A stretch of DNA of 64,000 nt from Ephydatia muelleri (Eukaryota; Porifera; Demospongiae; Spongillida; Spongillidae). The position numbers and the translations under genes are program-made. Positions within the stretch are counted from its first letter, which is position 1; each line of letters begins with the position of its first letter. The stretch covers positions 6,111,705-6,175,704 of the forward strand of contig JABACO010000014.1 of NCBI GenBank assembly GCA_013339895.1. The letters run 5' to 3'. Shown in pieces: positions 1 to 12,137 of this stretch. Under the pieces are notes generated by a model. The model saw only the letters and a list, made by a program, of their open reading frames with translations. It searched no databases and was not told the origin of the DNA.

Positions 1-108
1 ACAACACAGACACACACACACACACAGCACATACACACACACACACACGCACACGCACATACACACACACACACACACACACCTGCTCTCTCCTGTGTGC
101 TGGCGCAG
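1..108. repeat. CA microsatellite in PLCB intron
   Basis: Nearly continuous CA dinucleotides fill the intron that ends at the TGGCGCAG acceptor before position 109. The window opens inside this intron. Confidence 0.95.
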
Positions 109-3100
109 GACGTTGTGGAGGCCATCAATGAGTACGCCTTCATCACCAGCGAGTTCCCCATCATCCTGAGCATTGAGAACCACTGCAGGCACAAGCCACA
201 ACTCATACAGAAGATAGCCAGCACGTTTGCTGTGGTGTTTGGAGATAAGCTACAGAAGGCACCCTTTGATGACTATCCAGTGAGTGATGCAACATCACCC
301 ATCCCCCTCCTCTTTTTTATACAATGTGCAGCTGGGAGAATCCACTACACATTGTATATATTTCCACAGGACCAATAGTATGGGTAGTTAACCTCCAGAG
401 CCCTCTGGAGGGAGATACAGTCGCTATCAAAATCACATCAGCGTACAATGTGCAATGCCAAAGTCATGCTGTAGACGGCACAGCTATGGCCACCACTATG
501 CCAAAGTCATGCGTGTAGATGGCACAGCTATGGCCACCACAATGCCAGAGTCATGCTGTAGACGGCACAGCTATGGCCACCACTATGCCAAAGTCATGCT
601 GTAGACGGCACAGCTATGGCCACCACTATGCCAAAGTCATGCGTGTAGATGGCACAGCTATGGCCACCACAATGCCAGAGTCATGCTGTAGACGGCACAG
701 CTATGGCCACCACTATGCCAAAGTCATGCTGTAGACGGCACAGCTATGGCCACCACTATGCCAAAGTCATGCTGTAGACGGCACAGCTATGGCCACCACA
801 ATGCCAAAGTCATGTGTGTAGATGGCACAGCTATGGCCACCACAATGCCAGAGTCATGCTGTAGACGGCACAGCTATGGCCACCACTATGCCAAAGTCAT
901 GTGTGTAGATGGCACAGCTATGGCCACCACAATGCCAGAGTCATGCTGTAGAAGGCACAGCTATGGCCACCACAATACCAAAGTCATGCGGCACAGCTAT
1001 GGCCACCACAATACCAAAGTCATGCGGCACAGCTATGGCCACCACAATACCAAAGTCATGCGGCACAGCTATGGCCACCACTATATGCATATTACCACTC
1101 AGTAGCATCCAATGAACATTATGTATTTGAACGGCATTTATTGCTGTTTGTTTGCACATGCAGCCACTTTGTGGCAGTGTTATGGAAATAACCGCTTAAG
1201 TACTTTGTTAGCATCTTTTGCTCATATCATTAAGCTACATGTACATGTAGGTAGTCAAAAAATCACGTTCATGTAGGTAGTAAAAAAATCACGTTCATGT
1301 AGGTAGTCAAAAAATCACGTTCTGTATTTTGCAGGCTCAAAAAAGAAAAAGGTTAATCTATTTTAGTCCAGTACTGGGGTGTTGTGGAGTAATTGATGCA
1401 GTTTTTGTGTTCTGTAGCTGGAGCCTGGACTATCGCTGCCATCTCCAGAAAGACTGAAGGGAAAAATTCTCATCAAAGACAAAGTGAAGAAGTCTAAAGG
1501 TGCAAATGGAAGAATGTCCCCTCATATCCCTCCCCTTCCACCTTGATCCTCCATCCCACCTATCCCCACCTGTTCCCTCCTCCCACCTGCTCCCTCCCAT
1601 CTAACCCTCTTACCTGCTCCCTCCCATCTACTCTCCCACCTGCTCCCACCTCTCCCCCATCCACCCATCCCTCCCACCTACTCCTCCCACCCCACATTTT
1701 GCTCCCCCAGGTATTGAATCTTCCACTGGCACTCTGGGACGAGGTGCACATCTCATGCCGGAGGAGAAAGTAGAGGCACTCCTCAATAAGAAAAGTGGCA
1801 CTATTGACCTTGTCAAAATACCAGGTACACATTGAAGGGGGAACAGTGTGAGAGTTGGGGAGGGGTGAATCAAAGTCATAATAGGGAGTGAATGGGTGGG
1901 TGGGTGGGGGGTATTAATGGATGATTGCGTCTTGTCTTCAGTGTGATCGTGTTCATTTGATGCCCTTACAGACACAGCACCCACTGGTAGAGACTTTGTC
2001 ACGCCCGGTTTGGCCCTTGCTAGCTTCTCTGCCTCATCTCTGACCAAGGACAAGCTGGACTTGGCAAACCTGAGGGAAGTCGTACCCTTGTCTGAATCTC
2101 CCGAGATCAGCCCTGCTCCGACCAGTCCTGGTGCCATAGTGACCAGCCCTGGGCCTGTGGGGACTAGCCCTGGGCCTGTAGGGACCAGCCCTGGGCCTAG
2201 CCCTGTGCATGTAGGGTCCAGCCCTGGGCTCATGGAGCCGAACAGTCCAGTGCATGCCTTCCCTGAACAGACCACGCCTTCCAGTGCTAATGCAGGGGAA
2301 CCACCTGGTACCCCAACTGAGTCCACCTCTCCTCATACTCCTGCTTCTGGGATCACGCCCCAAGCCACACCCTCTGATTTGGAGACAGTGCCACTCCCTG
2401 GCACGCCCCCTCCCTCTGGTGCCGATAGGGCTGAAGAGATTGTGGACAACGAAAGTTACCCTAAGGAAACTGTACTTCATCACAGTGTCTTAAAGGTCCT
2501 TACAGAAAATATTCATCAATGCAGCACCCTGCATGATCAATGCAGCACCCTGCATGATCAGTGTAGCACCCTGCATGATCAATGCAGCACCCTGCATGAT
2601 CAGTGTAGCACCCTGCATGATCAATGTAGCACCCTGCATGATCAGTGTAGCACCCTGCATGATCAATGCAGCACCCTGCATGATCAATGCAGCACCCTGC
2701 ATGATCAATGCAGCACCCTGCATGATCAATGCAGCACCTTGCATGATCAATGCAGCACCCTGCATGATCAATGCAGCACCCTGCATGATCAATGCAGCAC
2801 CCTGCATGATCATTGCAGCACCCTGCATGATCAATGCAGCACCCTGCATGATCAATGTAGCACCCTGCATGATCAATGTAGCACTCTACTATTCTTTCTG
2901 CAGAAAACCTTGTCTGGGCTGACAGACGACTCGTCGTTGGATTCCAAAGCCTCCACACCAAGGAAGGGACAGGGACCTTTGGATGAGGAGTTTGTAAGTC
3001 CTGTGAAAGAAAGCACATATGTATGTTACCCTAATAGTTTTGTGACAGCACATGTGTGTCTTGTATTGTTAGTTGTGTTGGACATCTTTATTTGATTTTT

Positions 3101-4633
3101 AAAAGATGACCTCATGGTTAACTGCTTGAGATGGGGTGGGTGCCCCTCTTCCTCAGACCTTCATGACGCCTGCTCGGCCCAGTGAAGGGGAGGCATTTGT
3201 GACGGGCCCTCTTGTGGACATCATCAACTACTGCTCCGGGATCACCTTTGAAGGATTTGAGGCTGCTGAGAGTAAGTTTTGAGGAGGATGGATGGGTATT
3301 TGGGGTGAGAGGATGTGCGGATATTTGTGGAGAGTTATATGAGGAGGGAGGATGTGTGTGGGAGTGGGTATTTGGGGAGGGAGGACGTGTGAAGAGGTGG
3401 GTACAGTATTTGAGGAGGGTACAGTATTTGAACATGCAAGGGACATTTCTTATTTAATGCTTACGCAATGATGGTCTGGGGACTGAACTAGCGGTTCACA
3501 GTACAGCTGCAAGCTATTTCATGAATGTGATACTGCCTGGGCCCTTTGTTTATATACACTGAAGTTCTCCTGGGAATGGTAGATGTGAAACAATGGGCCT
3601 CAGAAAAAAGTGTACTACGCAACTTATTACTGTTTGAAAAACGAAAACAATCCCACTATAAATCTCTATAGTCTATTATTGGCTGCAGTTTAAAACGTAG
3701 CAATAACAAATAATATCTAAGTGAAAGATTAGCTTTCTGGTGATGTATTTTATAAGGACCGTAATAATGTAGATGTAAACATATAAATACAGTTACTCGT
3801 ATGTTCAAAAATCAAAATTTATCAAGGCCCTCTGTAATAATCAATATTCAATTTAGCATGTAATAATAATAATAATAATAAGTACTTTTAATTATTACAT
3901 GTTCTAGTTTGGATTGATTAATTACAAGTTACTAATTTCAATACTGAGTTATTAAATCTAAATTAATGTTTATGTTTAATTAATAACTAGCAATTACACT
4001 CGCTTCATACTGTATGTAGAGAAGCATAACTCAATGACGGATATTAATCATTTCAATTAATTAATTTCATTCAAATAATTGCTTTACATTATAGTTTTAG
4101 ACTTTATTGTCTATTGTAATCATAAACAGGTTATTGCCCATTGTTCAAAGCACTTATGTTTGCACGATTATTGTTGATCAGTGCATAACCTTGTAATAAG
4201 CTTATTAACTATTATTGGTACGGAGTTATAACTATTAAAACCTGTCCTGTGTGGACACCATGTACCAGCAGCTGGTTAGGCACTTTCACATATGCACTAC
4301 ATGTAGGTCTAACCCTGTTGGAAATCAGTGTGAAGTTACCCTACTGAAGGTGTATCTGTACCTGTGGGTGGGGCTACTGTACCTGTGGGTGTGGCTGCTG
4401 TACTTGTGGGCAGAGCACTAGTTGTGCACAGCTGAGCTACTGTAAGTACCGTATTGTCCAATGCAGAGACAAACTGCAGCTTCTATCAGTCATCATTCAA
4501 TGAAGACAAGGGTGTGAGTCTTGTCAAGGTGACCGCAAGGGAGTTTGTCAAGTACAACATGAGACAGATTAGCAGAATATATCCCCAAGGGGGCAGGATA
4601 AACTCCAGCAACTACATGCCCCAGGTTTGGTGT

Positions 4634-4671
<38 letters not shown>

Positions 4672-7600
4672 TGTGTGTGTGTGTGTGCGTGTGTGTGTGT
4701 GTGTGTGCGTGCGTGTGTGTGCGTGCGTGTGTGTGTGTTGTGTGCGTGCGTGTGTGTGTGTGCGTGTGTGTGCGTGTGCGTGTGTGTGTGTGTGTGCGTG
4801 CGTGTGTGTGTGTGTGTGCGCGTGTGTGTGCGTGTGTGTGTGGGTGGGTGTTTGTGTGCATGTGTGTTGAGTGTGAGTGTATGCAGTAACACGCTAAGCA
4901 ACTCTACACTGCTTCTATCTGCTCCACAGATCTTTTGGAACGTGGGCTGTCAACTTGTGGCACTGAACTTTCAGTCAACAGGCATGCATTATGATTGGGT
5001 GCTTTCTTTCTAATTGAAGCCTCCCTCCCAAATACACATACACACAGACTTGCCAATGCAGCTAAACAATGCCAAGTACGAGTTCAATGGAGTGACAGGT
5101 TACCTCCTGAAGCCTGCCGTCTATGTGAAAGAGAGAACAGCTGGGGGCCCGTTTAACCCTTTCATACAGAATCCAGTAGAGAACATTGTCCCGGCAACAC
5201 TCACTCTCAGGGTACATGCATATACTGTAATGTGTGTGTGGACATTAATACGCATATCATAACATAGAGGACCCTGACTAGTAAAGGCGACCATACTCTA
5301 AACAACATGTTGCATGAAACTCAATCAATATCATAGATTACTACTAGATTACTGAACTCATATTCATTGAGTTGCGCCCTAGTGTATGGTCGCCTTAATG
5401 CATTTAGGAGTGGGGGGGGGGGGGGGGGATATGCCCTATCTGGCAATCCCCTTTCCTTTCCCCTCCCTTCTCGTCACCCTGTAGCCCTATCAAACATTTG
5501 CTTCGTAATTCTAGTTGTTTTCCATGTACATGAACACTGTACAGATTCAGAATTACATGTACAGTATGCCAGTAATCACACAAAAATGTGCTAAAGGTTT
5601 GCTGCACCTGATGATGTGGTGTACACTACCTGATCATCACTAAAGGTTTGCTGCACCTGATGATGTGGTGTACACTACCTGATCATCACTAAAGGTGTGC
5701 TGCACCTGATGATGTGGTGTACACTACCTGATCATCACTAAAGGTGTGCTGCACCTGATGATGTGGTGTACACTACCTGATATCACTATCAATTGAGTTT
5801 CTCACTTCTCAACCTGCAAATGTTTTTCAGATCCATCCTGCAAATTAGGCATTGCATGCAGTCATAAGCTGGTCATAAGTTGGATCTCACCCTTCCTCGC
5901 AGTCCATTATTCCACAACCGTATAATAGCAGCTCAGATTTTGTAAATATTGATATTGTACAGAGGGTGTGTTTCAATGCCGCTAAAGCCTTACATTTGGA
6001 TTTCAGCTCTGATTATTGTAGTAGTGGAGCCTGTCCCCGCATGCATCCTCATCCCCAGACCCCACTACTGCACCCTTCCATTCACTGGACAGTGTGTGTG
6101 GTCTGTCTCCTAGGTGATATCAGGGATATTTCTGACAGAGAAGAGAACAAACTGTCATGTTGAAGCTCAGATGTTTGGACTGCCTTCGGACACTGTGAAT
6201 CACAAATTTTACACTACCAAAAAAAGAAGCCCCACATCCTGTTTGGGACCATGAACCATTCAAATTGCAAAGGTTGGGACATGTTAATCAGTCCTCCCTC
6301 CCTCCCTCCCCCCTCCCTCCCTCCCTCCCTCCTCCCTCCCTCCTCCCCTCCCTCCCTCCTCCCTCCCTCCCTCCCTCCCTCCCTCCCTCCCTCCCTCCCT
6401 CCCTCCCCTCCCTCCCTCCCTCCCTCCCTCCCTCCCCTCCACTTACTTTTCTTCCTCAGATCTTGCTGCCAGAGATGGCGATGCTTCGAGTGGCTGTGTA
6501 TGATGATGACAGGGAGTTGTTGGGACAGCGCTCACTTCCCGTGAATGCCATCAGAGCGGGCTATCGGCAAATTCCTCTTAGGGACAAGTACAACCAACCC
6601 TTGTCTCTGGCATCACTATTTGTACACATCATGGTGGACGATTGGGTTGGCTCGGATATGGAGGGTCAGTTATTAGCACTCCTGGTTATTAACATGCTGT
6701 ACATCTGTGACTACGGGCTGCTAAGTGTGAACATGAAAAGGGAAGGGAAGTGGAGCAACTAGCCGGAGATGCCAAACCTTTTCAGTGTCTACATATGCTG
6801 TACATTATTGCACAAGCTATGTGTAGCAGGGTACCCTGTAACAAGCCATGTGCCAAAAACACCTAATGTAGGGTTTTTCGGTCAATGAATGATAAGATAC
6901 AGATGTAATACATGTACCTATTATCCGATTCTTCCACTACAGCTATCATTGCTGGCCTAATGGATCCAATCGCGTTTGTTAACAGTGCATTGGCAGAGCT
7001 CGCTATTGGCACGGAAAATGAGGTACGTTCCTCTGGACTGTACGATGTGCATGCACACATGTGCCGTTGTACTCCCTTGTGTTCGCTTGTGGTTTTTGGA
7101 ACTCCCTTGTAATTCCTTGTATTCCCTTTGTACTCTCCGTATCCTTGTCAGTTCTGACTTTGTACGTCATGTGTCTTTGTTCAGGATCAGGATCTCCCCA
7201 CTGGGTCTTCAACACTGCCCCGCGCACGCAAGCCAGAAAATGGCGATGCGCGGAAGGACTCCAGTACCAGCATTACCCAGCCCTTCTTCCCATCTGCAGC
7301 CATCGATCAGAAGGTGGATACCGCAGTGCCTCTGTCAAGCATGTCTGTTGGCAACACGTTATCCATTTCAGCAGGTGCAGCAGGTTAGCCGTACCATAAC
7401 CCAGCAGCATCTAGTCCAATTGTATGATTTAATGGGACCAAGATAGGGTGTGGGGGGAGGGGAGAAGCAGTGAAGATGTTAAAGGCTGAACAATGTATTG
7501 GAAAGCTTCCGTAGCATTGTGCAAGCGATTGTTTACATCGAAAGTGTCACTAAATTACCTTATCACGCTAGTACAAGTGTGTTCTGTTCAAAATGTAGTA

Positions 7601-10600
7601 TATTGCAGTGTTCACACAAATGTACAGCGTGAATTTATGGTTGCATATTCCCCCATATTCAATTAATGTAGTCTTTGATTTTTAGTGTTACCATGACATG
7701 CAAAAAGGAAATGTGGGTGCTTGTGTTGAAATATGTGGCTAATTAGAAACTAAGTGCCTCATGCCATGGTAACGTAAGAGTCTGTTTGTAGATGACATAG
7801 CTGACTCTCAGAAAATCTAAAAATGTGAAAATATGAAGCAGAAACTTTGTATTGTTGATTGATTATAATCTACCATAACACAGCAGGTAGCTATATACAT
7901 AATCCAGGGGCATCTCAAAATTAAGTTATTTAAGTTGCTTTTGTGGCCTCCCCAGAGCTCAAGAGCATGACGTTGTCTTACTCCAAGGCCAAGGTGGATG
8001 ATGTGCTTCCCATAGTGCAGATGGTCACCAAGAGACCACCCCCAGTGGCCATTCAACATGTCGATGAACGCATTGCTCTTCACGAAGTGAGTGCACGCCT
8101 GGGGATGGTGGTCGAGTGAGTGTGAGTGGAGAGGGAGTTAAAGTGGTGTGGGTGGAGAGGGAGGGGAAACGTTGGGATGGTCCAGTAGAGTGGGTGTGGT
8201 TGGAGAATGTGGGGGGGGGGGGGGGGGAGGGGAATTGAACATCATTGGCAATAGCCACTTGGTGAGGTTTCATGTACACATATGTGTATTACATGTACAA
8301 AGATGATGCTTCATACGTTCACATGTGCTTGTAGGTTTGATGGTTTCTGTGTGTGTACATGTGTTTGTCTAGAGTATTTTGAAGATAGAGAAGAAGATGG
8401 TGGCAGACAGGATGAAGGTCCTGAAGAAGCACGAGAAGCACCTAAGCGACCATAGCAGCAAGCAGAGCAAGGGAAAGCAGGAGGAGGTGGCTAGCCGCAC
8501 TGCAGCCCTGAAGGAAGAACACTTCAGAGAGCTGCTGGCCTTGGACAAGAAGCTTTTACATGAAGTATGTTTGCTGTGTTTGGGGTACAGGATATTGTTA
8601 TAGGAAGACTTGGGTACATGTAGGTTGGTGGGAGTGGCTTGCACGTATATCCATGCACATTGAAGTCCAGTATAACGACAGTAAAGTTGGAAATGATGAT
8701 GTCGTAATTAATAAATTGTACCTTGCTTGTTTGTCACTACAGCGCCACGTCAAATATGAGATCCTCCTCAATGATGCTCACAAGAAAGAACTGAAAGACT
8801 TGATTGCCATGCATAGGAGGTGACTTCTACAGTTACGCACAAAATAACCTATTGCTTATGTAATCTTAGCTGTGTACTCGACTTAATACCCATTAGCTGT
8901 ATGTGGCTAAACTACATTAACCCTTAGCTGCTGCATGCATTAACCCTTAGCTGCTGCATGCATTAACTCTTAGCTGCTGCATGTATTAATCCTCAACTGC
9001 TGCATGAATTAACCCTTAGCTGCTGCATGCATTAACCCTTAGCTGCTGTATGCATTAACCCTTAGCTGCTGTATGCATTAACCCTTAGCTGCTGCATGCA
9101 TTAACCCTTAACTGCTGCATGCTTAACTGCATTTTCAGTCTTAGCTGCTCAGTCATTGCACATGCATACACTTGTAATTTAGTTGTGGTTTCAAAACATT
9201 ACTGCACACTACATGTTGTATCAAATGAGTGTATTGCAAGGCTAATGGTTACCTGATAATGTTGATTACTAGGGGACTCCTCTGACCTTTCTTACACAGT
9301 GAAATCACTTTAGTTAGTTCTGAACTTCTAATGTTCTTGAAGAGACGTGAGTCTGACACAAAAGGAAGGTATGTTAGTACTTAGCGACTCTCGGGCACAT
9401 GTGGCTAAACTATTCCATAATACATGTACAGTATCTGCATGTATATTATATTGGGTTTAGTTTTTGGGGTTTTGTGATTGCATGGATACATAGTGTTGTG
9501 TTGTCTTTGGCCTTCTTTATTCTCTTTGCACAGTACATGTACCTCCACCCTGTCTTCATTCTCTACCTCCTTTTCTTCCATGCTTCCCTCACCTGATCTA
9601 CCTCCCTTTCAACTATTTTTCTTTCTCCTCTCTTCACTTTCTCCCCACTTCCTTCCACTTCCTCCCCACTTCCTTCCACTTCCTCCCCACTTCCTCCACC
9701 TTCCTCCCACTTCCTTCCACTTCCTCCCACTTCCTCCCCACGTCTTCTCTCCCTTCTCCCCCTCCTCCAACTCTCCTCTTATCCTCTTCTCCCTTCCTCC
9801 TGACCCTCCTCACATATCTTTCCCCCTCTCTTTCTCAGGATGGCATTAGATGAGCGAACAATTGCAATGGGTACCAAGAATAAGGGAGAGGTAACTGCAG
9901 GTTGAATGTTGGACTTTACCTGTATCATGGGAAGTGGGAGGGTAGAGGCATAGCACGTACATGTACAAGCTCTGTCTATATTTGGCAACCAAAATATATT
10001 TTTCTTTAACTCCTGGTGTGCATTGGTTACTTACATGTAGATACAAGTTGGATGTTGGTTTGTACAAAACATGCGTACAGTGGGGGTTTGATAACGCATC
10101 CTTTCCAGTACGCACAATAGAAATGTAACACTTGCATTGAAATTAATAATTCAGAGCCTTACAACTCCATGACAGATACTCTGATTCTCAGTGCGTAAGA
10201 AGCAATGTCTAGTGGACATTTCAGACTTCTAGAATGTCCAAAAATTTGAAATCTTGAAAAAACATGAGTTAGGTCCCATTTCGCGGAAATGATCCCATAT
10301 ATTGAAACTGAATAAGCAATCTGCATGACTAGAAGGTGCAGTATGATGCTGGGTGCTGCATTTAGTGTCATCTCACTCTTTTACACTATTCGTAACACAA
10401 TGAAAGGAAGGAGAAGAAAAGGAACATGGTGGATTTTGATGGGCCCATGAAAATGGTGTAGGCGCATACTGTATGTGTCATTGCTGTGATGAATTTATAC
10501 CATGGACAAGTAGAGGCAACACTAAATGCTCAATTGAAAGCCACACCTACATGTATGAGTCAATCATACGTAGACCCGTTCCTGAAATTAAATTAACAAA

Positions 10601-12137
10601 TCTCAATAATGAACGATCATCTCAAAAAATTGTTGAATCTAAATATAGAACATTCCATTCTTTTTGATTAATTGATTAATTGATGTGTACTTACTAACAG
10701 CTACAGTACTACTGTACCTAATCATTGCACACAAAATATCTGATATCATAAACATTGGATATAATTTCGACCTGAGTTGAGTAAATATCATCAATGAAGA
10801 TAGTGTACTTTTGTAGATAGCTAGGTAAAAATTTCATTAGGGGGATATGGCTGTCTTACTGCACATCATGTGATCTTCTGTCCAATCAGCTTGAGAAGCT
10901 GCACCAAAAGGAGAAGGAAAACCTCGAGAAGAGTCAGAAAGAGGCAAAGGAACGTCTGCAAAAGGAGTATGAAGAGGCAAGTCTTGTGTTCATATATATG
11001 TACATTACACATCTAGATGCTTTTGGATGTTCTAGACTATGCCACACTCATACTTTCATTGAGAGAAATATTTTTGATGTTTATTGATTGTAGAGCCGTC
11101 ATACCCAATGATGTATGTTTACTTCTGATGATTACATAGATGTAATAGAGCAATAATAAATTACGTAGGGGATGTGTGTTGCATGTATGCTAAATGTGAG
11201 TGCCATTTGATTTGTTTAAACACGGGTGGAAATAAGAATTGACAATTGTTCTAAGCATTGCAGGTTTTTGCCAGCCACAGCCCCCCCGGGTTGGTCAGCT
11301 ATTCTGATACAATTTTTTTTTTAACACTACTGCACACAAACATGTTCACAACTTTACATCCAGGATTCATCTGAGTCTCGCAATCCAATCGTCTGATACT
11401 CCCTATAATATTCTACTAGCCTATATGCATCATATTTCACCCTTCTTTTCTCAATGCCTTCAACAGTACGCACATCCAATGATCCACCCACGTCTAACAC
11501 ATGCTTCATTTCCAGCTGTAGAGCATGCTCTATAAGCATTAAGTTATTCATATCTCTTAATAAAATGGCAATGCATGTATTCAACGCAAAATTGAGGTTG
11601 CATGTATTCAAACGCAAATTGAGATTAATGAATACGCATGTGTGACTTATAACAATTCTACTAAGGTAACCATACTAATAAAAGAATTGTTCAGACACAT
11701 TGTCTGAGCAAGGGTGAAATTGTGCGGACAAAACATGGAATTGCACAGAAAATGTCCGATGTCTGGCAATTATTTCCACTCCTGAGTGTGAAGTGACGAC
11801 TTTGTGACCTTTTGATTGAAACTAAAACTGGAACTAGCCAGCCAAACTTGAAAACTAATAATCAATTGGCCTGTTTACAGTATGTCTAATAAAAAACGAT
11901 TATAATTATGTTATAGGTGTGTCGTGACTAAAAACACTGACACACTTCACACAATACATTTTGAGTGTAAGTATTTTTGTTGCAATGCTCTACTGTTTGT
12001 TTTACATTCACATATAGTGTGATTGTTATGCACTATTACTCTGCCTTCACTTTCAGTCACTGAATAAACTGGAGCACTCTAAAGAGCCAAGTGGATCACA
12101 TGAGCAAACTGAACAAGACCCTGCTGCTACAATGTAG
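109..12137 (+). CDS. PLCB: Phospholipase C-beta, 5'-truncated, about 19 exons
   Basis: A Gq-regulated phosphoinositide-specific phospholipase C that hydrolyses PIP2 at the membrane. Exons I read (AG/GT borders, phases agree unless noted): 109-279, 1418-1499, 1711-1824, 1972-2993, 3157-3271, 4467-4624, 4930-4981, 5048-5211, 6114-6272 (or 6282), 6460-6664, 6943-7022, 7185-7374, 7956-8086, 8373-8564, 8743-8819, 9345-9368, 9839-9890, 10890-10980/10985, 12057-12137. Exon 109 carries the late X domain with ILSIENHC, whose Glu is a calcium ligand. The Y domain follows (SSFNE, ISRIYPQG, SSNYMPQ, GCQLVALNFQ), then a C2 domain (VISGIFLTEK, HPVWDHEPF, LRVAVYDDD) and a Lys/Glu-rich C-terminal coiled coil. 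That tail separates PLC-beta from delta and gamma; in the family it binds G-alpha-q. The PH domain, EF hands and catalytic HNTY segment lie before the window. The C2 exon needs a one-base shift at 6219-6225. The protein ends with a TAG stop at 12135-12137. Confidence 0.93.
440..1085. repeat. Tandem 43-bp minisatellite in PLCB intron
   Basis: About 15 units built on GGCACAGCTATGGCCACCAC, then ATGCCA(A/G)AGTCATG and a TGTAGA spacer. The first units are about 43 bp and the last four about 36 bp, because the TGTAGA spacer is dropped. Open frames here are by-products of the repeat. Units alternate between ACTATGCCAAAG and ACAATGCCAGAG, suggesting amplification in pairs. Confidence 0.95.
1236..1325. 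repeat. Three direct copies of a 32-bp repeat
   Basis: CATGTAGGTAGT(C/A)AAAAAATCACGTT recurs three times in the intron just before the exon at 1418. Confidence 0.85.
2517..2888 (+). repeat. 21-bp tandem repeat in the PLCB X-Y linker (CSTLHDQ units)
   Basis: About 18 copies of a 21-bp unit (TGCAGCACCCTGCATGATCAA) read in frame with the flanking linker as CSTLHDQ. The array contains no stop and is bounded 3' by a good acceptor (TTCTTTCTGCAG, ending 2903). A weak donor (AAAG|GTCCTT) lies at 2496. The putative intron 2496-2903 is 408 nt, a multiple of three, so the array may be an exon part, an intron, or optionally retained. Confidence 0.9.
4626..4885. repeat. TG/CG-rich microsatellite in PLCB intron
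   Basis: Long TG run with scattered CG steps between the Y-domain exons. All six frames look open only because the repeat lacks stops. Confidence 0.95.
5285..5395. mobile_element. MITE, PIF/Harbinger-like (TAA target duplication)
   Basis: Terminal inverted repeats begin AGGCGACCATACTCTA at the left and end TAGTGTATGGTCGCCT at the right. TAA flanks both sides (5282-5284 and 5396-5398). A 3-bp TWA/TAA duplication is typical of PIF/Harbinger. There is no ORF. It lies in a PLCB intron. Confidence 0.7.
5590..5785. repeat. Four tandem copies of a 49-bp repeat
   Basis: AAAGGT(T/G)TGCTGCACCTGATG... ending CTACCTGATCATCACT is repeated four times within the PLCB intron. The units are nearly identical, with one T/G switch separating the first two from the last two. 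Confidence 0.9.
6293..6440. repeat. CCCT microsatellite in PLCB intron
   Basis: About 35 CCCT/CCTCC units, strongly strand-asymmetric, immediately upstream of the acceptor for the second C2 exon. The tract serves as an extreme polypyrimidine stretch. Confidence 0.95.
8925..9128. repeat. 23-bp minisatellite in PLCB intron
   Basis: Nine copies of CATTAACCCTTAGCTGCTG plus CATG, with small changes, between the exons at 8743 and 9345. Confidence 0.9.
9590..9800. repeat. Polypyrimidine repeat (CTTCCTCCCCACTTC units)
   Basis: A pure C/T-biased stretch with short repeated CTTCC(T)CCCCACTTC units leads into the acceptor TTTCTCAG at 9831-9838 of the PLCB exon 9839-9890. Confidence 0.85.
10107..10300. 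repeat. Dispersed repeat family, copy 1
   Basis: Shares an ordered set of blocks (AGTACGC.CAATA, TTCAGAGCC, ACTCCATG, TAAGAAGCAATG, GGACATTTCA, GGTCCCATTTCGC) with 17790-17910 and 47463-47640. No inverted termini or ORF seen. It lies in a PLCB intron. Confidence 0.7.

Noticed and set aside
2490..3018. Minus-strand ORFs of IMQGA and DHAGC repeats
   Set aside because: Shadows of the 21-bp repeat whose plus-strand frame joins PLCB sequence on both sides.
4454..5013. Cys/Val- or His/Thr-rich ORFs over TG/CA arrays (also 24.8-25.1, 27.2-27.5, 37.6-38.1, 39.2-40.4, 44.1-44.4 kb)
   Set aside because: Dinucleotide and tetranucleotide repeats without stops; no protein-like composition.
440..9128. 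Possible CRISPR-like arrays among the intronic direct repeats
   Set aside because: Repeats are contiguous, with no unique spacers, no cas genes, and lie in introns of an animal gene.
8820..9344. PLCB stop codon directly after HRR (TGA at 8821)
   Set aside because: The TGA overlaps a GTGACT donor. Splicing to 9345 restores HRRRESDTKGR, and further coiled-coil exons follow.
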